Shown: piece by piece, positions 27,007 to 35,501 of the stretch | How the letters are laid out: the number at the start of each line of letters is the position of its first letter | Position numbering within the stretch: position 1 is the first letter of the stretch | Assembly (NCBI GenBank): GCA_034926605.1 | Contig: JAYFQV010000003.1 | Coordinates: 1-39,663, forward strand | DNA from: CALXXL01 sp034926605 | Lineage (GTDB): Bacteria > Verrucomicrobiota > Lentisphaeria > Victivallales > Victivallaceae | Direction of reading: 5' to 3' | Length of the DNA: 39,663 bases | The notes under the pieces: generated by a model | Databases searched by the model: none | Told to the model about the DNA's origin: nothing | What the model saw: the letters and a program-made list of their open reading frames with translations, nothing else | Position numbers and translations under genes: made by a program

Positions 27007-27999
27007 TTGATAATATCAGATAAAGTCATCCTTATCACCGGGGGAACCGGTAGCGTCGGCATTGCCGCCGCGCGCCGGTTCCTGAAGTCGGGTGCCCGAG
27101 AGGTGCGCATATTCAGCCGCGACCCAAAAAAACAGGCGGCGTTCCGGCGGGAATTCACCTGTGATCGGCTCACATTCCATGCCGGCGACATTCTTGACCG
27201 CGAAAGCCTGGACAACGCCATGGGCGGAGTCGATTATGTCCTGTCAACCGCCGCCGTCAAGGAAATACCGGTCTGCGAGGCGGATCCGTTTCAGGCCATC
27301 AATATCAACGTCTTCGGTACCGGATGTGTTATTGATTCAGCCATTGCGCATAACGTCAAAAGCGTAGTGGCCGTTTCCACCGACAAGGCGGCCTATCCGA
27401 TAAGCGCCATGGGTATCTCAAAGGCCATGATGGAAAAGGTCGCGGCGGCCAAGGCGCGCAAGACGCTGGCAGTCGGTGGAACAAAGATATGCTGTGTGCG
27501 TTACAGCAATGTCATGGGCTCCCGGGGATCGGTCATCCCGCGCTGGATTGAACAGATCAAGGCCGGCAAGCCGATAACCATAACCGACCCGGACATGACC
27601 AGGTTTATGATGACCCTGAACGATGCCGTCGATTTAGCTGTGTTCGCTTGGGAGCACGGTGAAAATGGCGACTTGATCGTAAAAAAGACCCCGGCCGCCA
27701 CGCTGAAAACACTGGCCGAGGCACTCAAGGAACTTTACTCTTCCGATGTCGCCATTCGGGTCACAGGAGCCCGCCCCGGTGAAAAACTGTATGAGACCTT
27801 GCTTACGCGGGAAGAAATGGTGCGCGCGGTTGAAGTCGATGACTACTACCGCGTCCCATGCGATGGCGGAACTGGCACGCAGTACAACGGGAATTCGGAT
27901 GTGGATTATCATAGCCATAACGCTCCGCACCTGCAGATCGCGGACATGAAGGAGCTGCTTGTGAAATCCTTATGCAAAAAGGATGTCCCGATGCCGTGA
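27007..27999 (+). CDS. FnlA/CapE-like nucleotide-sugar 4,6-dehydratase with TTG start
   Basis: A 330-residue extended SDR of the polysaccharide-biosynthesis CapD/FnlA family. It has VILITGGTGSVG, AAVKEIPVCEADPFQ, VSTDKAAYPISAMGISKAMME, SRGSVIPRWIEQI and GARPGEKLYETLLT. It resembles the protein at 15299-16321 but is clearly diverged, so it is not a recent duplicate. An in-frame TGA stands six bases before the TTG at 27007 and the next Met falls far inside the fold, so TTG (not ATG) must be the start. Likely 4,6-dehydration, possibly with C5 inversion, of a UDP-HexNAc. No FnlB/FnlC partners are next to it. Confidence 0.85.
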   Translation: MIISDKVILITGGTGSVGIAAARRFLKSGAREVRIFSRDPKKQAAFRREFTCDRLTFHAGDILDRESLDNAMGGVDYVLSTAAVKEIPVCEADPFQAININVFGTGCVIDSAIAHNVKSVVAVSTDKAAYPISAMGISKAMMEKVAAAKARKTLAVGGTKICCVRYSNVMGSRGSVIPRWIEQIKAGKPITITDPDMTRFMMTLNDAVDLAVFAWEHGENGDLIVKKTPAATLKTLAEALKELYSSDVAIRVTGARPGEKLYETLLTREEMVRAVEVDDYYRVPCDGGTGTQYNGNSDVDYHSHNAPHLQIADMKELLVKSLCKKDVPMP

Positions 28000-28072
28000 G
28001 CCGGTTTTCGTTACGCTTCAAAAGGCGGAACTTCAAAGGTATATTATTCGCTTCTGCGATTTTAATGAAAAT

Positions 28073-29227
28073 ATGGTGATTATGAATTCAAACGAGTCCT
28101 CGAAGCCGCATGCTGCGAAGATTGCGCCGGAACTGGGACATAAAATAAGAGCAGTTTCATTTGTCTGTGCGGCGGCCGTTGTTCTGCTGCACGCCTACAA
28201 CCAGTCGCTCGACGGGGCCTCCCACCCTGTCGCCGCTTTTGTTGAAACGCTGTTTTCCCGGGAACTGTGCTCGGTCGCGGTTCCGATGTTCTTCATGATA
28301 TCCGGATTTCTGCTGGCGCGTAATTTCATTCCGCCAATCGGAACATGGTATTGCGGTACCGTAAAAAAGCGGGTCAGGTCGCTGCTGGCGCCGTATTTGC
28401 TGTGGTGCACGATTTACGCACTGACCGTTCTTCCATTTACCGTTTTCGGTAATTATTTGTCCGGTCGGGCAATAATACACAACACCTGTCTGACCGAACC
28501 GCTGCTCTCGGTTGAGAACATTTTTCGGATTTACGGAAGCGACTTGTTCGGCTTCCCGGCGGATGGTCCGCTCTGGTATGTCCGCAACCTGATGATGCTT
28601 GTATTGATCTCCCCGCTGCTTTTGTGGGTACGGAGGCGGCGGGCCGGAATTATTCTTTGTCTGGTGCTTGGATTGCTGTTTTGCTTTCAGGATTGGATAC
28701 CGGATCCTTACTGGCAGTTCTTTGAAAGCGGATTCTCTTTGCGCGGCATTTTCTTTTGCGCCGTCGGCATGTTTCTGGGACTGCATCCGATAAGTTTCGC
28801 TCCGTCCGGACGCGGAGTGCTGCTGATGCTGGCGGTTTGGCTCGGTCTCTCGGCATGGGGAACATGTCTGTTGCTTTACGCGCGAAGCAGCGCACCGGAT
28901 TTTCTGCGGCTGGTTCATCGGGTCGCGATCTTCCCCGGACTTGCATCAATATGGTTCGCGTACGAACAGCTTCCGGTATTTCGAGGGCTTGCCTATCGCC
29001 GGCGGGCGAAATACTCTTTCTTCCTGTACGCGGTTCATTTCGGGCTGATGGGAATTCTGTTTTGCCGCAGGTTGGAATCCGCCGTCCGATCAATAATTGG
29101 AGAATACTCGGAGTTGCCGCTGTATATATTGCGATTTGCCGTGACTCTGACTGTCGCGCTTCTGGCGGCGCATCTTCTCAACCGCTTTTCGACGCGGATG
29201 TACAGCCGTCTCAGCGGCGGGCGTTGA
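28073..29227 (+). CDS. Acyltransferase-3 family integral membrane protein
   Basis: A 384-residue protein with about ten hydrophobic helices. Family marks are the early VSFVCAAAVVLLHAYNQS (helix with the conserved histidine), SVAVPMFFMISGFLLAR and, near the end, YSFFLYAVHFGLMG. Acyltransferase-3 proteins (OafA/WecH/ExoZ) move acetyl or succinyl groups across the inner membrane onto polysaccharide. The frame is open upstream to 27983, overlapping the previous gene, but the conserved domain starts near residue 23 counting from ATG 28073; ATG 28082 is an alternative. Last gene of the plus-strand group, ending about 180 bases before the tRNA fragment. Confidence 0.8.
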   Translation: MVIMNSNESSKPHAAKIAPELGHKIRAVSFVCAAAVVLLHAYNQSLDGASHPVAAFVETLFSRELCSVAVPMFFMISGFLLARNFIPPIGTWYCGTVKKRVRSLLAPYLLWCTIYALTVLPFTVFGNYLSGRAIIHNTCLTEPLLSVENIFRIYGSDLFGFPADGPLWYVRNLMMLVLISPLLLWVRRRRAGIILCLVLGLLFCFQDWIPDPYWQFFESGFSLRGIFFCAVGMFLGLHPISFAPSGRGVLLMLAVWLGLSAWGTCLLLYARSSAPDFLRLVHRVAIFPGLASIWFAYEQLPVFRGLAYRRRAKYSFFLYAVHFGLMGILFCRRLESAVRSIIGEYSELPLYILRFAVTLTVALLAAHLLNRFSTRMYSRLSGGR

Positions 29228-29405
29228 CGATATTTATCGGCTGAAACGGGCAGTGCCGTCGTTACGGGTAAAGTTACGCTTGAGGGCGACATTGCTGCAG
29301 AGTCCACCGATTTTACTGCGCGACGCGTAAAACCATGCGGAAATTCGTTATCTGCCGCAAAAGCAAAACCAAGCTGAAGCACCTTGGCCATTATTCTGTT
29401 TGAAC

Positions 29406-29455
29406 TGGAGCCAATGATCGGAATCGAACCGATGACCTATTCATTACGAGTGAAT
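29406..29455 (-). other. Orphan 3' fragment of tRNA-Thr(CGT), candidate attachment site
   Basis: On the minus strand the sequence runs from an anticodon stem-loop (ATTCA-CTCGTAA-TGAAT, anticodon CGT) through a variable loop and perfect T-arm (ATCGG-TTCGATT-CCGAT) to the acceptor 3' strand ending TGGCTCCA. No matching 5' acceptor strand or D-arm is found upstream (higher coordinates), so only the 3' half is present. This is what remains on one side when an element integrates in a tRNA gene. A tyrosine recombinase gene starts 118 bases away. Confidence 0.8.
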
Positions 29456-29496
29456 TATCTTTTGAGCGTATAATTGCACTTTTATGTGACCATTAC

Positions 29497-29525
29497 TTGA
29501 CTTTCATGCTAATATGCTATATCTT
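29497..29525 (+). promoter_or_regulatory. Candidate promoter of the left integrase gene
   Basis: TTGACT (29497-29502) and TATCTT (29520-29525) are 17 bases apart and lie about 50 bases before the integrase start, inside the region where an integrase would bind its attachment site. Confidence 0.4.
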
Positions 29526-29572
29526 AACGGCAAAGATTGAAAATAGCGTAAAAGACCGAAAGGGGTATAGCC

Positions 29573-30949
29573 ATGGCCGACAAAACCAAGCTCCGAACCC
29601 GCGAAAAGGGAGCCGGTACCATTTACAGGCAGGAAAAGCGTTGGTATCTGAAAATACGAATAGCCGGAAGAAGCAAAGTCACCATGTTGCGCGGCGAAGA
29701 CGGCGAACCCTGTACCCGCCGCACCGAGGCAGAAGCTGCCGCCAACGGGTACAAAAAGATTCTCGAGGCCTCGAACCGCGAGGAGCTTGCCGTCCAGATT
29801 GCAATTGCCAAGAAACTTAAGCGGCAATCCGGTCTTCGGCTTATCGATGCCTGGCAAACCTATCTAAAGCAAACCAATCGCCCGGACAGTGGAGACGCTA
29901 CTCTGCATAAATACAAACTAACCCTCGATCTGTTCATTAAATGGATTAACAAGCATCATCCCGAATGCAAGCACGCGGCAGACATTGATGACGGTATTGC
30001 CAAAGCATATTTTGGGGGTCTTTGGGAAAGCGGCCTTTCCTCCAGTAGCTTCAACTCTTATCGTCAAGCCCTTTGCTTAATATTCAAACATCTTGCCGCC
30101 CCAGCCGCGCTCGATGCCAATCCGTTCGATGCCATAGCGCGCAAAACCGCCGACACCGTAAGCCGCAAGGAACTCTCCGAAGCGCAGGTTGCTGCGATAT
30201 TCGAGGGCTTTGACAAGGGCTTTGCCGACCCAGAAACCGGCGCGGGATACAAGCCTATGCACGCCGACGAAATGCGCGTGCTTCTCAACTTGTGTTGCTT
30301 TACAGGTTGCCGGGGTGAGGATGGTTGCTTGATGACTTGGGAAAATGTAGACCTGGGACGCGGCCTGATAAGCTACACCCCGCGTAAAACGGCCCGCCGC
30401 AGTCACGGCAAAGTTGTAACACTCCCGATGCACTCACAACTTCGGGAAGCGTTAACTACCGCGTGGAATTGGCATGACAGGAACACGGCTGGCGAAAACT
30501 ACGTTATTCCGCAAGTTGCACATCGTTATTTACACAATCATTCGGGTATACAAAAAGACGTGATGCGCATTATTCATTGTGCTACCGGGTTACAAACCAC
30601 CGCGGCAACGACCACGACCAGACGCAAAATGCGGGCAAACCTGTATTCGCTGCACAGCTTCCGGCATACGTTCGTTTCATTCTGCGCGAACTCCGGCGTG
30701 CCACTGGCGGTGGTTGCCGAGATCGTGGGGCACGGCAATCCAGCCATGACCCGCCACTATAGCCACATTTCCAATTCCGCAAAAGAACAAGCAATCGCCG
30801 CATTGCCAATTATTGAACGCAATTTACCGATTGCGGAGTTGCCGGAACCGGAACGCGCCGAACTGCACAGGACCGTTGATTACTTGTCCCCGGGGGGAGT
30901 ACGAGATGTGTTGAATTTTATCCGCTCAAACGCGGGAGGCAAACAGTGA
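29573..30949 (+). CDS. int: Tyrosine recombinase (integrase) next to tRNA-Thr fragment
   Basis: A 458-residue phage-type integrase. The N-terminal part (residues 1-90) has a basic arm (GAGTIYRQEKRWYLKIRIAG), followed by a SAM-like core-binding domain (residues 90-190) and the catalytic domain with R247 (TGCRGEDG), H361 and R364 (LHSFRHTF), H387 (GHGN) and nucleophile Y396 (RHYSH). All five visible catalytic residues are intact. AAAGGGG precedes the ATG. It should integrate and excise the element at the tRNA-Thr(CGT) gene. The stop codon overlaps the next gene's GTG by four bases. Confidence 0.92.
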   Translation: MADKTKLRTREKGAGTIYRQEKRWYLKIRIAGRSKVTMLRGEDGEPCTRRTEAEAAANGYKKILEASNREELAVQIAIAKKLKRQSGLRLIDAWQTYLKQTNRPDSGDATLHKYKLTLDLFIKWINKHHPECKHAADIDDGIAKAYFGGLWESGLSSSSFNSYRQALCLIFKHLAAPAALDANPFDAIARKTADTVSRKELSEAQVAAIFEGFDKGFADPETGAGYKPMHADEMRVLLNLCCFTGCRGEDGCLMTWENVDLGRGLISYTPRKTARRSHGKVVTLPMHSQLREALTTAWNWHDRNTAGENYVIPQVAHRYLHNHSGIQKDVMRIIHCATGLQTTAATTTTRRKMRANLYSLHSFRHTFVSFCANSGVPLAVVAEIVGHGNPAMTRHYSHISNSAKEQAIAALPIIERNLPIAELPEPERAELHRTVDYLSPGGVRDVLNFIRSNAGGKQ

Positions 30950-31695
30950 AAAAGTTTCAATTCGAAATGGGGATAAATCGCATGGAGCAGCTTGATGCTT
31001 ACGTGCGCAACCAGATGATTCCGGAACTATGCGAAGACGATGCCATTGGAAATTTTACTCATAAAATGATAATGCGCAGCCGTGGACTGCCGGAACAAAA
31101 ACGTTCAAAAGTTCCCCCCATCCACGAGATAACCGTAATTCCTGTGTGGGATCCGAAAAATGACTTCCCCAGAGGTCGCAATGAAGATGAACTTGAGGCT
31201 ATTTTAGAAAATGTTCCCGAACCAACCGCAAAAACGAAAGAATGGGTATATATCGCGCTGAAACTTTTGGATCACTGGCGTGACTGCTACCAACAAGTCG
31301 CCGTGGATTATGTTGAAATCGCGGAATTTCTTTTCGCAAAATATCCCGACGAAATCCAGCACGAATTTGATTTTTCGCAAATGCAAATATTTCACTCGCA
31401 ACCAACGGCCGACGGCAGATTGCCGCATGTCCTTTTGCAAAAAGCCGTGGAAAAAGTTGCTGCCGCACACGCGGCCAGAAAAGCCAAAACAGCCAAACGC
31501 GCCCAAAACCGCGCGGTATTCTTTAAGCTGGTAAATGAAAAAATCGCAGCCGGCCTTTCCGAAAATAGCGCCTGTTCGCTAATTTGGAACCAAATAAAGA
31601 CCGCTCAAGCCCAAGGGAAACGGACTCCGTTTTCGCGCTGCAGGGATATTGAGTCGTTCAAAAAATCATACCGCAGGAATCGGGGGTTGAAATAA
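30946..31695 (+). CDS. Hypothetical protein coupled to the integrase
   Basis: A 249-residue protein I do not recognise. It begins at GTG, overlapping the integrase stop (GTGA), with GGGAGG seven bases upstream, so translation is probably coupled. It is hydrophilic with no membrane segment or signal peptide. Residues about 165-200 form a Lys/Ala/Arg-rich helix (HAARKAKTAKRAQNRAVFF), suggesting nucleic-acid contact. The overlap with the integrase hints at a role in recombination or element control, but that is inference from position only. Confidence 0.7.
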   Translation: MKKFQFEMGINRMEQLDAYVRNQMIPELCEDDAIGNFTHKMIMRSRGLPEQKRSKVPPIHEITVIPVWDPKNDFPRGRNEDELEAILENVPEPTAKTKEWVYIALKLLDHWRDCYQQVAVDYVEIAEFLFAKYPDEIQHEFDFSQMQIFHSQPTADGRLPHVLLQKAVEKVAAAHAARKAKTAKRAQNRAVFFKLVNEKIAAGLSENSACSLIWNQIKTAQAQGKRTPFSRCRDIESFKKSYRRNRGLK

Positions 31696-31705
31696 CACAA
31701 CCGAC

Positions 31706-31722
31706 ATGTACACAATGTGCAT
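31706..31722. promoter_or_regulatory. Imperfect palindrome upstream of the HTH gene
   Basis: ATGTACACAATGTGCAT is palindromic at 14 of 17 positions, followed within a few bases by AT-rich DNA with a second GTACAT. It lies 120 bases before the excisionase-like gene and could be its binding site. The rest of the 145-base gap (31696-31840) shows no gene. Confidence 0.25.
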
Positions 31723-31840
31723 TTAGTACATAATACATTTACAATAAATGCCTTGCGGCGTTTGACTTTATTTTTCGTTGTGCGATATTGCCTTGTTTTC
31801 TTAAACGCAAATTGCAAAAAACAACGAAAGATTTAAAAAA

Positions 31841-32134
31841 ATGCAAAACGCAACAATCGCGACGGTTGAGCTCATGCTCAAAGCGGACCCGGATGTTACC
31901 GACGATCAGGCAAGAGCCATTATTGGCGCTTGTCGAGCGCCAACGATTCGGCGCAAACTGATAAACGCACGCGTCGCTTGTGAAATCCTCGGCGTTTCCC
32001 GGCCAACATTGGCGCGCTTGGCCAGCTCCGGCAAGTTAACCGTCGTCAGGCCGACACCGCGAAAAACGCGTTTTGATTTGGCCGAAGTCGAGCGTCTTGC
32101 CTATGCTCCAGCGGAGGCGCGCGATGGAATTTAA
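31841..32134 (+). CDS. Small excisionase-like helix-turn-helix protein
   Basis: A 97-residue protein whose C-terminal half (about 40-88) is a MerR-like HTH_17/excisionase domain: NARVACEILGVSRPTLARLAS, then a wing (GKLTVVRPTPRKTRFDLAEVERLA). Such proteins serve as recombination directionality factors or regulators in integrative elements, usually acting with a tyrosine recombinase. Unlike most Xis proteins it has an extra N-terminal stretch of about 38 residues. ACGAAAGA precedes the ATG. It overlaps the start of the primase gene by 11 bases, so the two should be co-translated. Confidence 0.8.
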   Translation: MQNATIATVELMLKADPDVTDDQARAIIGACRAPTIRRKLINARVACEILGVSRPTLARLASSGKLTVVRPTPRKTRFDLAEVERLAYAPAEARDGI

Positions 32135-34637
32135 CAAGACCGAAGCAATCGCCGCGTTGCGGCTGATCTTTCAGCCCGGCGACGTTTTCGAAATTCGGGT
32201 GCTGGATGCGCAGACCACCGCATACAGCCGACCGCATACCGTATCGGGTTATTTCGATTATGACAACATCGAAACGGCGGCCGAGCTGATCGAAAAGACC
32301 ATTCGATTTGCGCGGGGGATTTACTACACACCTAATCCCGTGCATCCGGCTTTGCTGGCCAGAGCCGCAAACCGTTTGCGCGACATGGGGCAGCGCGATC
32401 CGAGCACCTCGGATAAGGACATTCCGCGCCGCCGCTGGCTGCTGATCGATTGCGACGCGATAAGGCCGAGCGGCATTTCATCGACCGATGAAGAGCACCA
32501 AGCGGCTTTGGATAAAGCACAGGAGATTAAAACAGGGCTGGAAAGCATCGGCTTCACCTCGCCGGTCGAGATCGACAGCGGCAATGGCGCGCAGCTCATG
32601 TATCGCGTGGATCTTCCCGGCGGCATCGAGGACGGAATTTGTAAGAAAGTATTGCAACGGCTGCAAGCCTGCAACAGTCCGGCGGTGGAAGTAGATGAAA
32701 CCGTGTTCAATTCGGCGCGGATCTGGCGCTTGCCGGGTTCGGTGAATGCCAAGGGCGACCCGATACCGGACCGGCCGCACCGCGTGGCAACCATTATCCG
32801 GAGGCCGGAGACATTGGAGCTGGTGCCGCAAGAATCGCTTTTCAAGGCGGCGGGCATCGAGGAAACCAAGCCGTTCGATCCGGCGGATTATCCAAAGAAT
32901 CCCGGCGCGAACCTTTCGGCGATATTGGGCGGTGTCAATCTGGCGCAGCTGGACACTTCGCCGGATTATGAGCAATTCGACCTTGAAACATGGGTTGCGA
33001 AATATTGCCCGGAAGCGAATGGTCCGCAGGCTTGGCAAGACGGCAAGAAATGGGTTTTCCCGGTGTGTCCGTTCAATCCCGACCATACCGACAAAAGCGC
33101 GGTGATTACGCAGCAGCGAAGCGGCGCAGTCGGATTCATGTGTCACCATGACGGATGCAAGGGGAAGGACTTGCGCGCCTTGCGGGAGTTGCGGGAGCCG
33201 GGATTCATCGAACGCGAGGCCGAGCGCGAACGCCGGACGGCGGAGAAGGCGCGTGGCGAAGTTGTACCCGCCGCCGCGCAACCCGTCCCAAAATCGCCGG
33301 AACCGGCACCGGAGGCCGAGATAATCGAGCCGGAACCGGAGATGCCCGCGCCGTGGCGCGACGTGACGAACGCGCAGATTGTCTCGGCGATCGAGAAAAC
33401 GATTCTCGGACGAATGACGGCAACCTATGCGAGCGTGACTAACCCGCCATTGCCGTTGGAGGCGGCGCTTTTGAAGGCGATAGTCACCGCCGGATGCGCG
33501 CTTTCGGGGCCGGGAACACCCGACATGGCGCAGCACGGATTTTTGCCGCCGGTGGGAGTTGACCGGGCGCGCTTGCGGATCAATACGGCCGGCGGCCAGG
33601 TGTGCAACGTTTATGCAATGTTGTCGGCTAACTCGGCCAGCGGCAAGGACATCGGCAATTTGCTGGATTCGGTGACGACGGCGCGAGGCTGGAACATGGG
33701 TACCAGCGGGAGCGCCGAGGGTATCGCGGAAGCGCTGAAAAATCAACCGAACGGTCTATTGTCCATTTCCGAATTAGAAAATTGGCTGGATGAAAGACAC
33801 TGGCAACACAAGGCGACGTCATTTTTGACCGAGGCTTTCAACAAGGGCTTTTTCCGGCACAATTTCAGTTCCCGCAGCGGCAAGGGCGGATTGTCGGAAT
33901 GCGACTACTGTTTTCCGAACATTTCGGCGAATATTCAGCCGGAAGTTTTTGATGCAGTAGTCCGCAGGCAGGACGTTGCCAGCGGCTTTCTGGCGCGCTT
34001 CATTTACGCGCAGATGCCGGAATTTTTTGGCGAACCGAGCCGGATCGACCGGCCGAAAGTCATGCAGCTTTTCAACGGCAACCGCGACCAGCCGGGATTT
34101 GTCGATCTGTTTTTGAACAAACATGGCGTGGTGGATGTGCCGGAGGGCTACGGAACCGGGCTTTCGAACATGTTCAAGAAATATTCGCCGGACAAGCTGC
34201 ATCCGGTCTGGCGGCGGCTGGTGAACGAGTATTTGCCGCGTTTCGCGGTGATGCTTTCAATCACGCTGGACAAGCGCACGCAGGGCGAACGGGTCATAAT
34301 CGAGGATGCGCAGTGGCACGATGCCGAACTACTGGTTCAGTGGTTTTTCAAACACGCTGAAAACATGCTCTCCGGAGTGGAAGATATATCACCGGCGGCG
34401 AAGATTCAAGACAAGCTGATGAAGCGTTTTGCCCGAACAATTGCAAAACTTGACCGGGGCGATGGAGTTTCCACGGCTTTGATTTCACGCTACGCCAACC
34501 ACACCGGAACCGATGCCATGAGCCGCCAACGTCTTTTGGCAGAGATGGTTGAACAAGGCTGGCTTTCCTCAACCGAACCAGCTTGCAGGCGCGGTGCAAA
34601 GTTCAAAATTGCAACGCCACCGCCCGGGGTTTTATAG
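32124..34637 (+). CDS. Primase-like/DUF3987 replication protein of the mobile element
   Basis: An 837-residue protein. The N-terminal third resembles archaeo-eukaryotic-type primase/polymerase proteins: LLIDCDAIRP (Asp109 and Asp111, the metal-binding D-x-D), DSGNGAQLMYRVDLP (about 150) and SARIWRLPGS (about 197). A zinc-finger-like module follows (CPFNPDH and CHHDGCKGKD, about 314-348). From about residue 420 comes a DUF3987 domain, a helicase-related region found in phage, plasmid and satellite replication proteins; its expected Walker A loop appears as SANSASGKD, lacking the usual Thr/Ser after Lys. GGAGG lies eight bases before ATG 32124. It probably starts or supports replication of the element, and an iteron-like block follows directly. 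Confidence 0.8.
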   Translation: MEFNKTEAIAALRLIFQPGDVFEIRVLDAQTTAYSRPHTVSGYFDYDNIETAAELIEKTIRFARGIYYTPNPVHPALLARAANRLRDMGQRDPSTSDKDIPRRRWLLIDCDAIRPSGISSTDEEHQAALDKAQEIKTGLESIGFTSPVEIDSGNGAQLMYRVDLPGGIEDGICKKVLQRLQACNSPAVEVDETVFNSARIWRLPGSVNAKGDPIPDRPHRVATIIRRPETLELVPQESLFKAAGIEETKPFDPADYPKNPGANLSAILGGVNLAQLDTSPDYEQFDLETWVAKYCPEANGPQAWQDGKKWVFPVCPFNPDHTDKSAVITQQRSGAVGFMCHHDGCKGKDLRALRELREPGFIEREAERERRTAEKARGEVVPAAAQPVPKSPEPAPEAEIIEPEPEMPAPWRDVTNAQIVSAIEKTILGRMTATYASVTNPPLPLEAALLKAIVTAGCALSGPGTPDMAQHGFLPPVGVDRARLRINTAGGQVCNVYAMLSANSASGKDIGNLLDSVTTARGWNMGTSGSAEGIAEALKNQPNGLLSISELENWLDERHWQHKATSFLTEAFNKGFFRHNFSSRSGKGGLSECDYCFPNISANIQPEVFDAVVRRQDVASGFLARFIYAQMPEFFGEPSRIDRPKVMQLFNGNRDQPGFVDLFLNKHGVVDVPEGYGTGLSNMFKKYSPDKLHPVWRRLVNEYLPRFAVMLSITLDKRTQGERVIIEDAQWHDAELLVQWFFKHAENMLSGVEDISPAAKIQDKLMKRFARTIAKLDRGDGVSTALISRYANHTGTDAMSRQRLLAEMVEQGWLSSTEPACRRGAKFKIATPPPGVL

Positions 34638-34810
34638 TTAGGAAAAAAGTTCGACAAGATTAGGAAAAGCACAGCAATTTTCCTAACTTACGGAAAAAGA
34701 AGTTCGACATTAGGAAATTGGTTCGACATGGAAAGTCGAACACCTAAATCAATAATAATAAATAAATTATATAATAGTTAGTAATGTTAGTAAATATATA
34801 CAAATATGCA
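34638..34810. repeat. Iteron-like repeats with AT-rich tract, candidate replication origin
   Basis: GTTCGACA occurs directly at 34649, 34702 and 34721, with an inverted copy (GTCGAAC) at 34735-34741 that closes a 7-bp hairpin. TTAGGAAA occurs at 34638, 34660 and 34710, with an inverted TTTTCCTAA at 34678-34686 forming a perfect 9-bp hairpin with 34660-34668. From about 34745 to 34810 the DNA is almost pure A+T with TTAGTAA repeats. Repeats plus an easily melted tract right behind a replication-protein gene is the classic layout of an iteron origin; operator sites are an alternative. Confidence 0.5.
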
Positions 34811-34853
34811 TTAATGGCATTCAGGGGGTATCACGTGCGCGAAAGGAAAACTT

Positions 34854-35117
34854 ATGCCGGATGAAATCGAATTAATCGCACCAGAGGACATTTCACCAAC
34901 CCGTCGCGATATCGCGGAATTTGTTGCTCGCTTGCCATCGCAGGAGCGCGAGATAGCGCAGGCGCTTTTGGATGGGATCACGCCTGGACGCATTGCGCAA
35001 AAGCACCGAATGCGGCGACCCGAGCTGTTGAAGCTTGCGCAAAAAATTTTCAAGCCGTTAATTTTAAAACTCGAGATTCGCGAGGCGAAAGAAAATGAAA
35101 AAATGCAAACCCCGTAA
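34854..35117 (+). CDS. Small sigma-region-4-like helix-turn-helix protein
   Basis: An 87-residue protein. Residues about 27-70 (LPSQEREIAQALLDGITPGR followed by IAQKHRMRRPELLKLAQ) resemble sigma-70 region 4: a LPxxER turn, a G-x-(S/T)-x2-x-IA helix and a recognition helix. No region 2 is present in this protein; one is encoded alone at 37510-37800. It could thus be one half of a two-part sigma factor, or a free-standing DNA-binding regulator. AAAGGAAAA precedes the ATG. It follows the origin-like block and overlaps the next gene by 23 bases. Moderate certainty for the HTH, low for sigma activity. Confidence 0.65.
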   Translation: MPDEIELIAPEDISPTRRDIAEFVARLPSQEREIAQALLDGITPGRIAQKHRMRRPELLKLAQKIFKPLILKLEIREAKENEKMQTP

Positions 35118-35361
35118 ATTTGAGGAACCGGAAGAGCCGTACCTTATTCGGCTGGAAACTTTTGCAAAATGCTGGAACTGTATTTTCATCAACCGTCAAA
35201 ACATGGTTTGCCAACACAATCTTCCCTACAGCTGGTCACGAAATCGCAGTAGAAACTTTTGCTGCATGGCGTTCCAAGCGCGCATGATTGGCGAGCCTTT
35301 GACTGAAGCCGTAGATCCACGGATTTTGCCCGCGCACGAGACCGACGGAGGTAGGGAGTGA
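35095..35361 (+). CDS. Small Cys-rich hypothetical protein
   Basis: An 88-residue protein with clustered cysteines: C4, then CWNC near residue 28, a single C near 40 and CC near 58, a set that could bind zinc or an iron-sulphur cluster. I recognise no family. It starts inside the end of the preceding sigma-region-4-like gene (23-base overlap, different frame), so it is probably co-translated. A phage-type zinc-ribbon accessory protein is a fair guess, no more. Confidence 0.55.
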   Translation: MKKCKPRKFEEPEEPYLIRLETFAKCWNCIFINRQNMVCQHNLPYSWSRNRSRNFCCMAFQARMIGEPLTEAVDPRILPAHETDGGRE

Positions 35362-35501
35362 TACCCTAGGGGGGCGCGGGTCCTCCCCGGACACCCTTTC
35401 GAGGGCCTACCACTGGGGAAGTAGCCGGAAGATATGACACACTTACTTTCAGCGGGCGGTAAAATCCGGCTAAAAAAAAGAGCAAAAAATCATTATGAGG
35501 C

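Noticed and set aside
29035..29391. 118-residue minus-strand frame near the tRNA-Thr fragment
   Set aside because: Most of it is antisense to the conserved acyltransferase-3 gene; the remaining part has no known motif.
29406..29525. A complete tRNA-Thr gene
   Set aside because: The 5' acceptor strand and D-arm cannot be found at the required distance on the minus strand; only the 3' half is present.
32478..33746. Long (422-residue) minus-strand frame inside the DUF3987 gene
   Set aside because: It is a shadow frame caused by high G+C codon usage; the translated sequence is rich in Arg and His with no motif, while the plus strand has clear primase and DUF3987 signatures.
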